Assembly (NCBI RefSeq): GCF_030010625.1
Contig: NZ_JASCXN010000029.1
Span: 47,766-111,765, forward strand
DNA: 64,000 nucleotides
Reading direction: 5' to 3'
From: Streptomyces sp. CC208A
Lineage (GTDB): Bacteria; Actinomycetota; Actinomycetes; Streptomycetales; Streptomycetaceae
Shown here in pieces: positions 42,532-49,574 of this stretch; positions within the stretch are counted from its first letter, which is position 1; the number at the start of each line of letters is the position of its first letter. Position numbers and translations under genes: made by a program. The notes below the pieces were generated by a model. It did no database searches. It worked only from the letters and a program-made list of their open reading frames with translations, and was not told the DNA's origin.

Positions 42532-44229
42532 ATGAGCGAGAGGTGGGCGCTGGCGCCGGAGCCGGAGGGGGAGGGCGTGTTGCTCGTCCCCCTCGGGCCG
42601 GACGGTGCGCCCGCCGGGGAGGTGCGCCGCGAGCCGGACCTGGTCGCGGCCGTCCGGGAGCGGCCCGGCGTGGCGCGCTGGGTGTGGCGGTCGACGGCCG
42701 AGGTGTACCCGCGGCTGCTCGCCGCCGGGGTCCGCGTCGAGCGGTGCTACGACGTCGAGGACGCGGAGCAGCTGCTCCTCGGGCACGAGGGCCGGCTCGG
42801 CGAGCCCCGCTCGGCCGCCGCGGCCTGGGCCCGGCTGCGGAACGCGCCGGTGCCGCCCGACCCGCCGCAGCGCGCGGCCGGGCCCGGCGCGCAGGACTCC
42901 CTCTTCGAGCCGGCGCCCGCCGCCTCCGTCCCCTTCGAGGGCCTGCTCGCGGTCTACGCGGAGCAGCAGCGCCGCCACGACCGGGCCGAGCACCCCGGCA
43001 GGATGCGGCTGCTCACCGCCGCCGAGTCGGCCGGGATGCTGGTGGCGGCCGAGATGCACCGGGCCGGGCTGCCCTGGCGGGCCGACGTGCACCGGGAGCT
43101 GCTGCTCGAGCTGCTCGGGGAGCGGTACGCGGGCGGGGGCGAGCCGCGCCGCCTCGCGGAGCTCGCGGACGAGGTGTCGGCCGCCTTCGGCCGCCGGGTC
43201 CGGCCGGACCTGCCCGCCGACGTGATACGGGCCTTCGCGGGGGCCGGGATCCGGCTGCGGTCCACCCGCCGCTGGGAGCTGGAGGAGCTCGGCCATCCGG
43301 CGGTGGCTCCGCTGATCGCGTACAAGAAGCTGTACCGGATCTGGACGGCGCACGGCTGGTCCTGGCTGGCGGACTGGGTGCGCGACGGCCGGTTCCGGCC
43401 GGAGTACCTGCCGGGCGGCACGGTCAGCGGCCGCTGGACGACCAACGGCGGCGGGGCGCTCCAGATCCCCAAGGTGATCCGGCGCGCGGTCGTCGCCGAC
43501 GAGGGGTGGCGGCTGGTGGTCGCGGACGCCGACCAGATGGAGCCGCGGGTGCTTGCCGCGATCTCCCGCGACCCCGGCCTGATGGAGGTCGCCGGGCACT
43601 CCGACGACCTGTACACCCGCCTGTCCGACCGGGCGTTCTCCGGCGACCGGGAGCACGCCAAGCTGGCCCTGCTCGGCGCGGTCTACGGCCAGACCAGCGG
43701 CGACGGCCTGAAGAACCTGGCGGCGCTGCGCCGCCGCTTCCCCCGCGCGGTCGCCTACGTCGACGAGGCCGCGAAGGCCGGCGAGGAGGGCCGCCTGGTC
43801 CGCACCTGGCTGGGCCGGACCAGCCCGAGGGCGGTCGGCGCCGGGGACGACGACGAGGCGGGACTCCCCCAGGAGGGCCCCGAACAGCCCGTGCCGGAAG
43901 CCGGGTTCACCCCGGGGTACGCCTCCGGGAACGCACGGGCGCGGGGCCGCTTCACCCGTAACTTCGTGGTACAGGGCAGCGCCGCCGACTGGGCCCTCCT
44001 GATGCTGGCGGCCCTGCGCCGTACCCTCTCCGCCGCCGGGATGCGGGCCGAGCTGGTCTTCTTCCAGCACGACGAGGTGATCGTGCACTGCCCGGCGGAG
44101 GAGGCCGGGGCGGTGACGGAGGCGATCCGGGCGGCCGGGGACGAGGCGGGCAGGATCGCCTTCGGCCCGACGCCGGTCCGCTTCCCGTTCACGACGGCGA
44201 CGGTGGAGCGGTACGCGGACGCCAAGTAG
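42532..44229 (+). CDS. PolA-family DNA polymerase with degenerate exonuclease region
   Basis: A 565-residue family A polymerase, much shorter than Pol I and lacking the 5' nuclease. The first 170 residues look like a reduced 3'-5' exonuclease region without clear DxE and DxD sites. The polymerase part has motif A VVADADQMEPRVLAAIS, the O-helix block AKLALLGAVYGQTSGDGL and motif C FFQHDEVIVHCP. The template-grip block GGTVSGRWTTNGGGALQIPK is also present. Such proteins are common second PolA homologues in Streptomyces and are thought to act in repair. Start ATG at 42532. Confidence 0.88.
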   Translation: MSERWALAPEPEGEGVLLVPLGPDGAPAGEVRREPDLVAAVRERPGVARWVWRSTAEVYPRLLAAGVRVERCYDVEDAEQLLLGHEGRLGEPRSAAAAWARLRNAPVPPDPPQRAAGPGAQDSLFEPAPAASVPFEGLLAVYAEQQRRHDRAEHPGRMRLLTAAESAGMLVAAEMHRAGLPWRADVHRELLLELLGERYAGGGEPRRLAELADEVSAAFGRRVRPDLPADVIRAFAGAGIRLRSTRRWELEELGHPAVAPLIAYKKLYRIWTAHGWSWLADWVRDGRFRPEYLPGGTVSGRWTTNGGGALQIPKVIRRAVVADEGWRLVVADADQMEPRVLAAISRDPGLMEVAGHSDDLYTRLSDRAFSGDREHAKLALLGAVYGQTSGDGLKNLAALRRRFPRAVAYVDEAAKAGEEGRLVRTWLGRTSPRAVGAGDDDEAGLPQEGPEQPVPEAGFTPGYASGNARARGRFTRNFVVQGSAADWALLMLAALRRTLSAAGMRAELVFFQHDEVIVHCPAEEAGAVTEAIRAAGDEAGRIAFGPTPVRFPFTTATVERYADAK

Positions 44230-44248
44230 CGCCCGCGTACCGGTCCCC

Positions 44249-45571
44249 CTACTTGGTGGGCAGCTTCGCCCACTTCGGGTCGAGGGCGATCGTCTTCAGC
44301 TGCTCCATCGTGAGCGCGGGCTCCGGCCGGGTGGCCGCCTCGTGCTGGGCGCCGGTGTTGAAGGCGGAGACGACGACCCGGAAGCCGTCCTTCGTGATGG
44401 TGTCGGCGGTCCACCAGACCACACCCGCGCCGCCCTTCTCGCCGGGCTGCTGGGTGAGCTTCACCTTGCGCCCGTCGGGCAGGGTGGTGACGTCGCCGGA
44501 GCCGAAGAGGTCGCCCGCGACGTCGCCCATGCCGTGCTGGACGTTGACCTGGACGAGGCTCTTGCCCTTGCCGTCGTCGACGACCAGGAAGGCGAACTCG
44601 CCCTCGCCGCCCTTGTCGACGACCCGGAGCCCCTTCGGCAGCAGGGCGCGCAGGGTGGCGGAGACGCCGTCGCCGACGATCTCCGGCGGGGCCTGGCGCA
44701 CCTCCCCCGGCTCGGTGGGCGCGGTGGGCAGCTGCGGGATCTGCCGCAGCAGCGGCCGCCACGCCTCGGCGGTGACGAGCGCCTTCATCTGGGCGGCGGT
44801 GAAGGGCGGGTTCTCCCGGCTGATCGCGGCGCCCTTCTCGGCGAGCGCGTTGTACTCGCTCGCGTCGATCAGGAAGCCGTCCTCGGTGAGCAGGACCGCC
44901 CGCCAGTTCTTGGTCTCCTCGCGCTTGTCGGGGTACTCGTACCCCTGGAAGACCATCCACCGGGAGCCGTCGGCGAGCCGCCCTTCCTCACAGGCGTCGT
45001 AGGGGACGTACGCCTTCGCGGGGCAGGTCACCATGTCGACGCCCGCGTCGGGGGCGTGGCCGGCGTGGCTGAGGAAGACGCCGACGGCGGCCTCGCCGTG
45101 GCCGTCGTCGTAGTACCCGCCGACGCCCTGTCCCTCGCCGTCCAGATTGTCGAACCGCCACTGCCCCGCAGGAGTGTTGGCCTTGACGATGTCCGCGATG
45201 TCGGAGACGGGAATCTTCGCCGTGCCAGGCTTCTCGGGCGCCTCGGTCGCCGCCACGGTCTCGCTCGTGCCACCGCCCTCGCTCTTGCCGCCGCCCTCGG
45301 GGGCCCCCGCCACGGACGCCTTGTCCGCCGGTCCGGCGGGGGTGACCAGGGAGCCGGCGTACACGCCGCCGACGCCGATGGCGGCGAGCGCGAGGGTTCC
45401 GCCGGTGACGGCGAGCCGGCGGCGCAGCAGCCGGCGCCGGCCGCGGGCGAGACCGCCGGAGACCAGCTCGGGCCGGCCGTCGAGGGCGAAGCTCTCGCCG
45501 GTGCTGCGCAGGGCGGAGCCGAGTTCGTCGGCGAACCCGGCGTCGGGGTCGTGCTTTTCGTTCTGGGACAT
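44249..45571 (-). CDS. Membrane-anchored anti-sigma-like protein
   Basis: A 440-residue protein with a short cytoplasmic N-terminus (MSQNEKHDPDAGFADELGSA), a basic stop-transfer and one membrane span (about 53-76). A long extracytoplasmic region follows, starting with a Gly/Ser/Thr-rich linker. Two related halves may exist (WRFDNLDGEGQGVGGYYDDG and LVVDDGKGKSLVQVNVQHG), both ending in helical segments with AQMKALVTAEAWRPL and MEQLKTIALDPKWAKL. It follows a SigE-type sigma gene by 124 bp and is likely its membrane regulator, by analogy with such pairs. Confidence 0.75.
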   Translation of the reverse strand: MSQNEKHDPDAGFADELGSALRSTGESFALDGRPELVSGGLARGRRRLLRRRLAVTGGTLALAAIGVGGVYAGSLVTPAGPADKASVAGAPEGGGKSEGGGTSETVAATEAPEKPGTAKIPVSDIADIVKANTPAGQWRFDNLDGEGQGVGGYYDDGHGEAAVGVFLSHAGHAPDAGVDMVTCPAKAYVPYDACEEGRLADGSRWMVFQGYEYPDKREETKNWRAVLLTEDGFLIDASEYNALAEKGAAISRENPPFTAAQMKALVTAEAWRPLLRQIPQLPTAPTEPGEVRQAPPEIVGDGVSATLRALLPKGLRVVDKGGEGEFAFLVVDDGKGKSLVQVNVQHGMGDVAGDLFGSGDVTTLPDGRKVKLTQQPGEKGGAGVVWWTADTITKDGFRVVVSAFNTGAQHEAATRPEPALTMEQLKTIALDPKWAKLPTK

Positions 45572-45659
45572 GGCGAGATCACCGTCTCTGCTTCGGGAGT
45601 TCAGAAGTACCGTGAAGAACAGGTGTCGGGCCCCGGAAGGGGCCGAAGGTCCAGCCCGC

Positions 45660-45703
45660 GGCTCAGCGGAGGCTCGGTGGAGGCTCAGCGGAGACTCAGC
45701 GGA
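45660..45703 (-). repeat. 11-bp tandem repeat across the sigma gene end
   Basis: Four units read on the plus strand as GGCTCAGCGGA, GGCTCGGTGGA, GGCTCAGCGGA and GACTCAGCGGA. They begin at 45660, 45671, 45682 and 45693. The last unit includes the stop codon of the sigma gene (45696-45698). This is the third 11-bp tandem array in the window. Confidence 0.85.
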
Positions 45704-46205
45704 CGGCGAATTCCGAGATGCTGCCGCCGAGCCGCTGCCGCAGCTTGCCGAGCGCCCGCGTGCAGCGGGTGCGGACGGCCGCGGAGCTGGTGTGCAGCGC
45801 GTCGGCGGTCTCCTCGACGCTGCGGTCCTCCCAGTAGCGCAGCACCACCACGGCCCGGTCCTTCGGGGGCAGTGCGGCGAGCGCGTCGAGGAGGGCGATC
45901 CGCAGCAGCGGGTCGCTGCCGTCGGCCGGAGTGTGATCGGGCAGTTCGCCCAGCGGGCGTTCGGTCGCGGAGCGCCGCCGCTGATGGCTGAGGAACGTGC
46001 GGACGAGGACGGTCTGCGCGTACTCGGCGGGGTTGCCGATCCGGGACGCCCGCCCCCAGAGGGCGTACATCTTGCCCAGCGTCTCCTGGGTGAGGTCCTC
46101 CGCGAGGTGGACGTCGCCGCTGGTCAGCAGGCAGGCCGAGCGGAACAGCTGGCCGGTGCGGGCGGAGGCGAACTCCAGGAACCCGTCCACGCGGGACGTT
46201 CTCAT
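45696..46205 (-). CDS. SigE-family ECF RNA polymerase sigma factor
   Basis: A 169-residue ECF sigma factor. Sigma-2 is seen in FLEFASARTGQLFRSACLLT and AEDLTQETLGKMYALWGRA. Sigma-4 is seen in ALPPKDRAVVVLRYWEDRSV then SSAAVRTRCTRALGKLRQRL. Length is typical of the SigE subfamily (SACE-type, 160-180 residues). It is followed by a membrane protein with anti-sigma layout. Compare the fused paralogue at 38581-39945. Start ATG at 46203-46205. Confidence 0.92.
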   Translation of the reverse strand: MRTSRVDGFLEFASARTGQLFRSACLLTSGDVHLAEDLTQETLGKMYALWGRASRIGNPAEYAQTVLVRTFLSHQRRRSATERPLGELPDHTPADGSDPLLRIALLDALAALPPKDRAVVVLRYWEDRSVEETADALHTSSAAVRTRCTRALGKLRQRLGGSISEFAVR

Positions 46206-46375
46206 GCCTCTCCCCTCCCTGGCGGTCGCGCGTGGTCACGGGCGATCGCCCTGTGCGACCGCCGTGTTGGCTTGTCGTGCCGTACACCCCTTCGACGCGG
46301 TGGGCCCGGGGAAATGTTTCAGCGAACTCGACCGCCCACGCATCCAAAAAAGCGGAATCGGGTAATCCTATTGAT
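46206..46375. promoter_or_regulatory. Divergent promoter region
   Basis: A 170-bp gap between the divergent sigma gene and a DUF6479-like gene. It has an AT-rich run (CCAAAAAAGCGGAATC near 46344) unusual for this genome and likely promoter sequence for the plus-strand gene. The sigma factor may act on its own promoter here, but no boxes were assigned. Confidence 0.4.
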
Positions 46376-46768
46376 ATGAACACTCTCGGCGCAGCAGAGG
46401 TCCTGGCTGCTGGAGTTTGGCAGTCAGGCCTGGCACAAGTGCTCGGCGGCCTGATCCTCGTCGCCGTCCTGATCACGGCCTTCTGGTTCGGCTACCGGGT
46501 CCGCACCCGCGAGCCCCGTCCACCGCAGCCCGAGGAACAACCACACCGACCGGACACCGACGCGCTCCCCGGCGAGATGACGGAGTACCGCCGCCCGGCC
46601 GAGATGCCGCAGACCGACGGCGAGCACCGGCTCATGCCGTACCAGCTCAAGGACGGCGGCACGGCCGGAACGGAGACCTCGCCCGACCCGCCCAGCGAGG
46701 AGAAGCGCAAGTGGGGAGGCATCTCCAGCGGCGGCTTCGGCAGCGGGGGCACCGGACACGGCGACTGA
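46376..46768 (+). CDS. Small membrane protein, DUF6479-like
   Basis: A 130-residue protein with one membrane span (about 20-42: LAQVLGGLILVAVLITAFWF). A basic, Pro-rich cytoplasmic region RVRTREPRPPQPEEQP and a Gly-rich end GGISSGGFGSGGTG follow. This layout matches the Streptomyces family DUF6479, of unknown role. The ATG at 46376 has no strong Shine-Dalgarno, but upstream in-frame sequence is not protein-like. The next gene starts one base after its stop. Confidence 0.75.
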   Translation: MNTLGAAEVLAAGVWQSGLAQVLGGLILVAVLITAFWFGYRVRTREPRPPQPEEQPHRPDTDALPGEMTEYRRPAEMPQTDGEHRLMPYQLKDGGTAGTETSPDPPSEEKRKWGGISSGGFGSGGTGHGD

Positions 46769-46769
46769 C

Positions 46770-47543
46770 GTGGACGCCGCCACGCGCACCCGGCTGCGGG
46801 CGATGGCCCGCGGCCTGCTCGGCTCCGCCCCCGCGGCGGACCGGGCGGTACGGACCGCCGAACGCCTCCTCGCCTCGTACGGCCCCCGCCCCGGCGCCCG
46901 CCGGGGCCCGGGCCCCGTCCCCGATCCCGGGCCGTCCCCGGAGTCGGTCCTGGCGCGCGTCTGCCTCGGCAGGCTCCGGGCCCGCGAGGCCCGCCGCACG
47001 GACCCGTGGGATCCCTGGTCGGACAAGCCGAACACGCCCGCCCTGACCCCGGCGGAACGGCTCGTCCTCGTCCTCCACGACCGCTTCGGCGTCCCGTACG
47101 AGGACCTCGCCCCCGCCCTGGAACGCGGCCCGGCGGCGGTCCGCCAGATCGGCGCCCGCGCGCGGGCCCGGGCCAAGGGCGCCGAGGAGATGCCCGAACC
47201 CGATCCGGTACGGCTCCGGGCGGCGGTGGACGCGGTCCTCGCCGCCGCCCAGGAGGGCGACACGGCGGCACTGCGCGCCCTGCTCGACCCGGACGCGGTC
47301 CTGCGGGCCGACGCCGGGGCCGTACGCGGCGGAGTCCGGCCCGCCCACGGCGCCCCGGCGGTCGCCCGGATCCTCGCCGCGCGGGCGGCGGTGGCCCGCC
47401 CCGTCCTGGTGGACGGCGCCCCGGCCCTGATCGGCGCCCCGGACGCGGTCTACGTCTTCACGGCCCCGTCCGGCCCCATCACCTCGGTCGACGTCCTGGC
47501 CGACCCGCCCCACCTCGCCCGCCTGGCGATAGCAACGCCCTAG
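46770..47543 (+). CDS. Degenerate ECF sigma factor-like protein with SnoaL-like tail
   Basis: A 257-residue protein. Region 90-140 resembles sigma-4 (TPAERLVLVLHDRFGVPYED then AAVRQIGARARARAKG). The C-terminal 110 residues look like the SnoaL/NTF2 tail of ECF41-type sigma factors (LRAAVDAVLAAAQEGDTAAL, LLDPDAVLRADAGAV, ASGP-like end). The N-terminal sigma-2 core is shortened and lacks a clear -10 recognition helix, so promoter binding is doubtful. The GTG start follows the DUF6479-like stop by one base, implying coupled translation. Confidence 0.7.
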   Translation: MDAATRTRLRAMARGLLGSAPAADRAVRTAERLLASYGPRPGARRGPGPVPDPGPSPESVLARVCLGRLRAREARRTDPWDPWSDKPNTPALTPAERLVLVLHDRFGVPYEDLAPALERGPAAVRQIGARARARAKGAEEMPEPDPVRLRAAVDAVLAAAQEGDTAALRALLDPDAVLRADAGAVRGGVRPAHGAPAVARILAARAAVARPVLVDGAPALIGAPDAVYVFTAPSGPITSVDVLADPPHLARLAIATP

Positions 47544-47549
47544 ACTCCC

Positions 47550-48239
47550 CTACCCGACCGCCCCGCCATCGGCCCGCGCCCCGGCCCGCCCCGCGATGTG
47601 CCCGGGCACGGCGGCGGCGAGCTCCGGCGGCAGCGCGGGATCGGGCACGGGCGTACCGAAGGTGGTCACCACCGGAAGCACCCCCGCCCACAGCCCGAGC
47701 TCCGCGTCCTCGGAGTCCCCGTCGTCCGGCGGCCCGACGCGCGTCTTCACCGACGCCTCGCCGAGGTCGAGCGCGAGCAGCGCGGTGGCCGCCAGCTCCT
47801 TCCGGCTGGGCCGGCGCACGTACTCCCACTGTCCCGGACTGCTCTGCTCGGTCAGCGCCCGCAGCCCCCGCAGCTTCTCCTCCGGCTCTGTCACCACCTC
47901 GGGAACGCCGTAGATCATGGCGCACCGGTAGTTCACCCCGTGCTCGAACACCGACCGCGCGAGCACCAGCCCGTCCACATGCGTCACCGTCACGCACACC
48001 GTGCCCTCCGGCGCCCGCACCAGACTCCGACTGGCCACCGACCCGTGCACGTACAGCCGGTCCCCCTCGACCCCGTACACGGTCGGCACCACCATCGGCG
48101 CCCCGTCCACGACCACCCCGAGATGACACAGGAACCCGGCACCAAGGACCGCGTCCAGATCCTCCCGCCGATGAGACCCCTTCTCCCGCGCCCGCCGCAA
48201 CCGAGTCCGCCCGGTCACCACCAACTCGCTCCCACCCAC
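47550..48239 (-). CDS. Pyridoxamine 5'-phosphate oxidase-like flavin protein
   Basis: A 229-residue FMN-binding split-barrel protein of the PNPOx-like group. Marks are VLGAGFLCHLGVVVDGAPMV, LYVHGSVASRSLV and VTHVDGLVLARSVFEHGVNY. The substrate is not known; many such actinobacterial proteins bind FMN or F420. The GTG at 48237-48239 is the start. Its stop is 6 bp from the convergent sigma-like gene. Confidence 0.88.
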   Translation of the reverse strand: MGGSELVVTGRTRLRRAREKGSHRREDLDAVLGAGFLCHLGVVVDGAPMVVPTVYGVEGDRLYVHGSVASRSLVRAPEGTVCVTVTHVDGLVLARSVFEHGVNYRCAMIYGVPEVVTEPEEKLRGLRALTEQSSPGQWEYVRRPSRKELAATALLALDLGEASVKTRVGPPDDGDSEDAELGLWAGVLPVVTTFGTPVPDPALPPELAAAVPGHIAGRAGARADGGAVG

Positions 48240-48500
48240 GGCTCCCCCTCACTCCCGAAACCAGCCCGAGCCCGTTCCCCCAGCTCAGACACCCGCACCT
48301 AACACCCTGCGCACCGCCCAACCTACCCACATCCCCCGTCCGGCCACGCGCGCCGAACCCGGGTTCTCCACTCCGGCGCAGGGTCAGCGCGCCTGCCAGT
48401 TGATCACTCTTCGTAGTGGACTGTGACGCTGAAACGAACCGAGAGTCGGCCAGGGGGCGTTTTCCCTCCGCAGAGACCCTCGACCCAAGGAACACGAAGC
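48240..48500. promoter_or_regulatory. Divergent promoter region
   Basis: A 261-bp gap between the flavin protein gene and a secreted protein gene. TTGATC near 48400 followed by lower-GC sequence with CACTcttcgtAGTG (48405-48418) could be a promoter or small operator. The remainder is C-rich and featureless. Confidence 0.4.
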
Positions 48501-48965
48501 ATGCTCGCCCACCTCACGTCCCGAATCACCACAGCCGTCGCCGCTGCAACTGCCCTGGCGCTCTTAATCCCAGCACAGGCGCATGCCACGGCCATCGGTT
48601 CCACACCCGTGGCCAGCTTCGACTACCAGGTCGGAGGCGTCACGATGAAGGTCCCCACCGGCTGTATGTTCACCCACATCATCCGAGGCGAGGGCAAGAA
48701 CATCACCTACCAGAACGCAGGCGTCGACTGCGGATTCGTCGGAGCGCTCAACGCGGGCTTCTGCAACTGGCGGATCGACTTCACCTACGCGGACACCGGG
48801 AACAAGACGTACCGCACCTCCCGGGGCAGGACCCACAGCGAGTGCAAGATCGACCCGATGCGGAACAACGCGCCCCAGACACTCCCCCACTACGGCAAGG
48901 CGTGCGCCCACCTGAACATCAACGGTGTCCGCCGGGTCTCCCAGTGCCACCACATCACGAAGTGA
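48501..48965 (+). CDS. Small secreted protein, cysteine-containing, TTA codon in signal peptide
   Basis: A 154-residue protein of unknown family. A signal peptide is clear (SRITTAVAAATALALLIPAQ, likely cut after AHA). The mature part has six Cys residues that could form three disulfides (GCM, DCG, FCN, ECK, ACA, QCH). A rare TTA leucine codon lies at 48564-48566 in the signal peptide, so translation probably needs the bldA tRNA, linking it to development. The ATG at 48501 follows AAGGAA. A small membrane protein gene follows 7 bp after the stop. Confidence 0.78.
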   Translation: MLAHLTSRITTAVAAATALALLIPAQAHATAIGSTPVASFDYQVGGVTMKVPTGCMFTHIIRGEGKNITYQNAGVDCGFVGALNAGFCNWRIDFTYADTGNKTYRTSRGRTHSECKIDPMRNNAPQTLPHYGKACAHLNINGVRRVSQCHHITK

Positions 48966-48972
48966 GCCACAC

Positions 48973-49209
48973 ATGAGCCCCCAGCCCACGGCCGAAGACC
49001 CCGACCGGGAAGCCGAGCTCCGCCGCGCCGGCATCATCGCCTTCCTCGTCGGCGCGGCCACGACCCTCGTCTTCTTCGCCTTCTTCCCAGGGCTTCCGCA
49101 CGTCATCGACGGGGGCGCCGTCCTCGCCGCCCTCGCCGTCGGAGGGCTCACCCGCTGGGCGTGGCGAGCCCGGCTCACGAAGAGGCACACCGGCCGCCGA
49201 GGGCCCTGA
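48973..49209 (+). CDS. Small two-span membrane protein
   Basis: A 78-residue protein with an acidic start (SPQPTAEDPDREAELRR), two hydrophobic spans (about 19-38 and 46-60) and a basic end (RARLTKRHTGRRGP). No family is recognised. It is close behind the secreted-protein gene and probably cotranscribed. It is the last gene before the att-like tRNA remnant. Confidence 0.65.
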   Translation: MSPQPTAEDPDREAELRRAGIIAFLVGAATTLVFFAFFPGLPHVIDGGAVLAALAVGGLTRWAWRARLTKRHTGRRGP

Positions 49210-49214
49210 ACCAC

Positions 49215-49251
49215 GAAACCCCAGGTCAGAGAAGATCTGACCTGGGGTTTC
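49215..49251. terminator. Palindromic terminator beside tRNA remnant
   Basis: GAAACCCCAGGTCAGA (49215-49230) and its perfect complement at 49236-49251 enclose a 5-nt loop. It would terminate the tRNA on the minus strand and the small membrane protein gene on the plus strand. Confidence 0.85.
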
Positions 49252-49256
49252 CAGTG

Positions 49257-49298
49257 AGCCGCCTTCGGGATTCGAACCCGAGACCTACGCATTACGAG
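49257..49298 (-). other. 3' half of tRNA-Thr(CGT): putative attachment site
   Basis: Read on the minus strand, this has the anticodon loop CTCGTAAT, variable region, T-arm GGTTCGAATCC and the 3' acceptor strand AGGCGGC with discriminator base. The anticodon is CGT (49294-49296). The 5' half is missing: homology stops at 49298 and unrelated sequence follows. This is what tyrosine-integrase insertion into a tRNA gene leaves at the far end. The intact tRNA would be at the other end of the element, outside this window to the right. Confidence 0.8.
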
Positions 49299-49574
49299 GG
49301 CCCGCAAGATCATCCCGGCTGGTGTTGGCTAGTGCTGCCGAATCCCGTTTCCCCTGGTCAGGTACCTACAGCTCTCGACCCGCGTGCCGCCCAATCCACT
49401 CTGTCCCACCCCGTCCGCTCACGCAGCGCTCACGCAGACTGTCAGTGCTGCAAGCCTCCATACGACGACCGGCGGCTCGCACTTGGCGAGCCTGACCGTC
49501 GCGGCGCATGGTCGAACCAGCCCCAACCCGTACATCGCGGCAGAGGCGGGGGTGAACCGACTGGTGCAACTTCC
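49299..49574. other. Gene-free att-proximal region
   Basis: About 276 bp between the tRNA remnant and the methyltransferase stop. It holds a direct repeat GCTCACGCAG at about 49419 and 49430, such as integrase arm sites may have. A 7-bp hairpin GGCTCGC-acttg-GCGAGCC at 49474-49492 may end the restriction-modification transcript. GC is lower than the core. No gene is supported. Confidence 0.5.

Noticed and set aside
49257..49298. Functional tRNA gene
   Set aside because: The 5' acceptor strand, D-arm and half of the anticodon stem are missing, so it cannot fold as a tRNA.
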